A stretch of DNA of 64,000 nucleotides, from NCBI RefSeq assembly GCF_901000735.1, contig NC_081544.1:24110264-24174263 (forward strand), in the 5' to 3' direction. The first letter of the stretch is position 1. The number at the start of each line of letters is the position of its first letter. The notes under the pieces were generated by a model, which worked only from the letters and a program-made list of their open reading frames with translations, made no database searches and had not been told where the DNA came from. Both the position numbers and the translations under genes were made by a program. This document shows, piece after piece, positions 62,160 through 64,000 of this stretch. This DNA comes from Corylus avellana. Taxonomy: Eukaryota > Streptophyta > Magnoliopsida > Fagales > Betulaceae.

Positions 62160-62818
62160 TTAATGCACTCCGTTGGCAGAACCATCACTGTGGCAGCACT
62201 TGAAGCTTATATATGTCTCCATGATGCGGGAACAGTCGGGGCATTTCATGTTCTGAAGAATTCTTCCACTGGTGTTGGAAATTTCAATGCAGCAACAGAT
62301 GTGGACAGTGCGAAGAAGCTTGTTATGGTGGTCTTTGAAAGTGAATTCAAAGCCCTTGTCGTGCACAAACCCCTTCCATTTGTCAACCTCCTGCACAACG
62401 TTGGACATAGTTGTCCCATGACCACTGAGCACCACATTAGATCCTTTTGTCAGCACAGCCCATCCGCTCTCATTCTTGTAGGAAAGCAGTTTCTGGATTT
62501 CAAGTGTCGTAGAGTCGATTTCGGTCTTCCTATGAGTCTTGGAAATGAACATGCTCTCAATGCCTGTCCAGAATCGACCTAGGATGTCCAGGTTGTCCTC
62601 TCCTTTGCTGCCCTTTCCAACGCACACCAACTCTATGGGAATCCTTGCTTCCTTTATCGCCGCATCATTGGCAAGTGCAGTCAGTCTTTTAGCAATTTGT
62701 TGGATCCACTCCTTGTCCTTGCCTCCGTAGAAAAAGATGTACTTTTCATCTTTGATCTGATCGAATAATTAACAAGTTATTTCTTGCAAAATGTGCATGC
62801 ATGAATAATGAATGTGTG

Positions 62819-62857
<39 letters not shown>

Positions 62858-64000
62858 GATTTGTTAAATGAATTTACCCAGTTATCTATATTTGGGTGAA
62901 CGTTGGTTGCTATGGAGACAAACCAATCCCTTCTAGTCGATAGATTTTCTTCCTGTAGGGTGGTGAAAGGGAAGGCCTTCATTCCCCATAATCTGATCAT
63001 GTGGATTGCATTCTCATGTACCACCATTCCTTGCGGATTGACCACCACAACGGATGGATTAGTACCGTTGAAGTACCAATCCTCCTTGATGAATCTGATG
63101 CTTGCTTTTAGTGAAAAGTATTGCACCGCGTACCATGGGAAGTTAGACACCCAGTACTTAAACTTCTTTTGCAGCTCATCAGTCCATTGGTCCACAATTG
63201 GAATCCATACAATCTTATACTCATCACCCTTACTTATGGAATCATAAATTGACCTGAGACTTGAAATGTCATAATTGGATATGTCTAGCCCCGAAATGAA
63301 CAATAACACATTCTTCCCCTTCACCACATCAATGTTAACCTGTTTGTGGCACACCATTAATTAATGGATACCAAGAAACTTGTGTTAGGAACGATGATTT
63401 CAAACATGAAGAGTAAGACAATTCTTCACACATTGTTCAGCCAAGGGTACCGATCGATAGATACGTACGTAGTAACAACATCCAGTAGTGCAAGTGGTAA
63501 GATTCCTAGCCATGACCGGACCAAAATATTGACAAACACTTCATACACAAGATAAAAATTAATATATATATATAAGATCGAGCATACCGGTATTTTGGTA
63601 AAACCATCAAACAGGGGCTGCGGGTTGTCCTTGGAATAAATCAGTGCTTTAATTACCTCCATGATCTCCGTACGGGTTCGAAATATTTTTTTGAGCTCCC
63701 AATAAGCCTTTCCCTCCTCTGTGCATTAAACCAACCATTAACATCTCTAATCATGATTAGAGTGGTCCATGAAAAAATCATCTAATTAATTAGGAAATTA
63801 AGTTGCATCCTTGCAAATGAAAAGAGCCAAGAAAGCTGACCTATTTGTTGCCTACAAAGTGTTATCTGCCTCCTGAGTTTCGTGAGGATGACGTTGATCT
63901 TCTGAGAGAACTGGGAAAGTTCCTGCTTCTTGTCTCTGTAAATCGGGCCAAGCCAAAGTAGTGGCCAACCACGGTCAAATTTAACTACTCTAGTGAGATG
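62160..64000 (-). CDS. SEO: SEO copy 4 (duplicate of copy 3), partial
   Basis: Exons 7 to 4 of a second SEO gene: 62160-62756, 62878-63339, 63588-63718, 63841-63935. Exon 3 and upstream exons would lie beyond the window end. All splice sites and frames are as in copy 3, with no stop. One residue differs in the middle domain: WGMKAFPF here, WGMMAFPF in copy 3, WGMRAFPF in copy 1; the basic residue is probably ancestral, so copy 3 carries the change. Whether the gene is complete cannot be seen. Confidence 0.9.

Larger units (their letters stand above)
60897..64000. repeat. Second copy of 50523-53626 (10,374-bp offset)
   Basis: Every position from 60897 to the window end matches the base 10,374 earlier, apart from very few substitutions that I could spot (A/G at 50571/60945 and A/T at 52597/62971, which changes one residue). 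It includes microsatellite lengths and the whole tail-to-tail spacer. The copy runs off the window. Confidence 0.92.

Overview
This is plant nuclear DNA. Coding sequence is broken by GT-AG introns, and the window holds SIEVE ELEMENT OCCLUSION (SEO, phloem P-protein) genes, plant L1-type LINE, Copia, CACTA and hAT elements, tRNA-derived SINEs and TRIM retrotransposons. SEO genes and this repeat load suggest a eudicot, perhaps a woody one. I cannot name the species. A run of 100 N at 18901-19000 shows that this is a scaffolded assembly.

Layout. (1) 1-5850: SEO copy 1 (+), seven exons, frameshifted in its last exon, with a TIR element carrying a histone H3 fragment in its promoter. (2) 5850-13700: transposon-rich intergenic DNA with a RAWUL-domain (DRIP-like) gene fragment, a nested hAT element and dispersed repeats. 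(3) 15351-51298: SEO copy 2 (+), a pseudogene stretched over about 36 kb. A LINE with a 13-bp target-site duplication sits inside its exon 2, and a CACTA element sits inside that LINE. Intron 3 holds a Copia element that itself contains a 3.36-kb solo LTR and a second CACTA, which carries a hAT element and an RNA-dependent RNA polymerase-like fragment. Exons 4, 5 and most of 6 are gone. Intron 6 holds a cyclin-D-like fragment between inverted repeats, split by a gag-only LTR retrotransposon. (4) 51786-55225: SEO copy 3 (-), the only complete intact gene here, seven exons, 677 codons, tail-to-tail with copy 2. (5) 55226-60896: promoter repeats, an orphan SEO exon, a degenerate gag element and two TRIMs. 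(6) 60897-64000: a second, nearly identical copy of 50523-53626, offset by exactly 10,374 bp. It holds the last exon of SEO copy 2 again and the 3' four exons of SEO copy 3, cut by the window end.

How it fits together. SEO proteins form the P-protein filaments of sieve elements. The window shows a local SEO family that grew by duplication and decayed by insertion. One copy is intact, one is a very recent duplicate, one is frameshifted and one has been taken apart by nested transposons. Several elements carry host gene pieces (histone H3, cyclin D, RDR). The least explained signal is a set of eight stem-loops in the solo LTR whose arms change in a compensating way.
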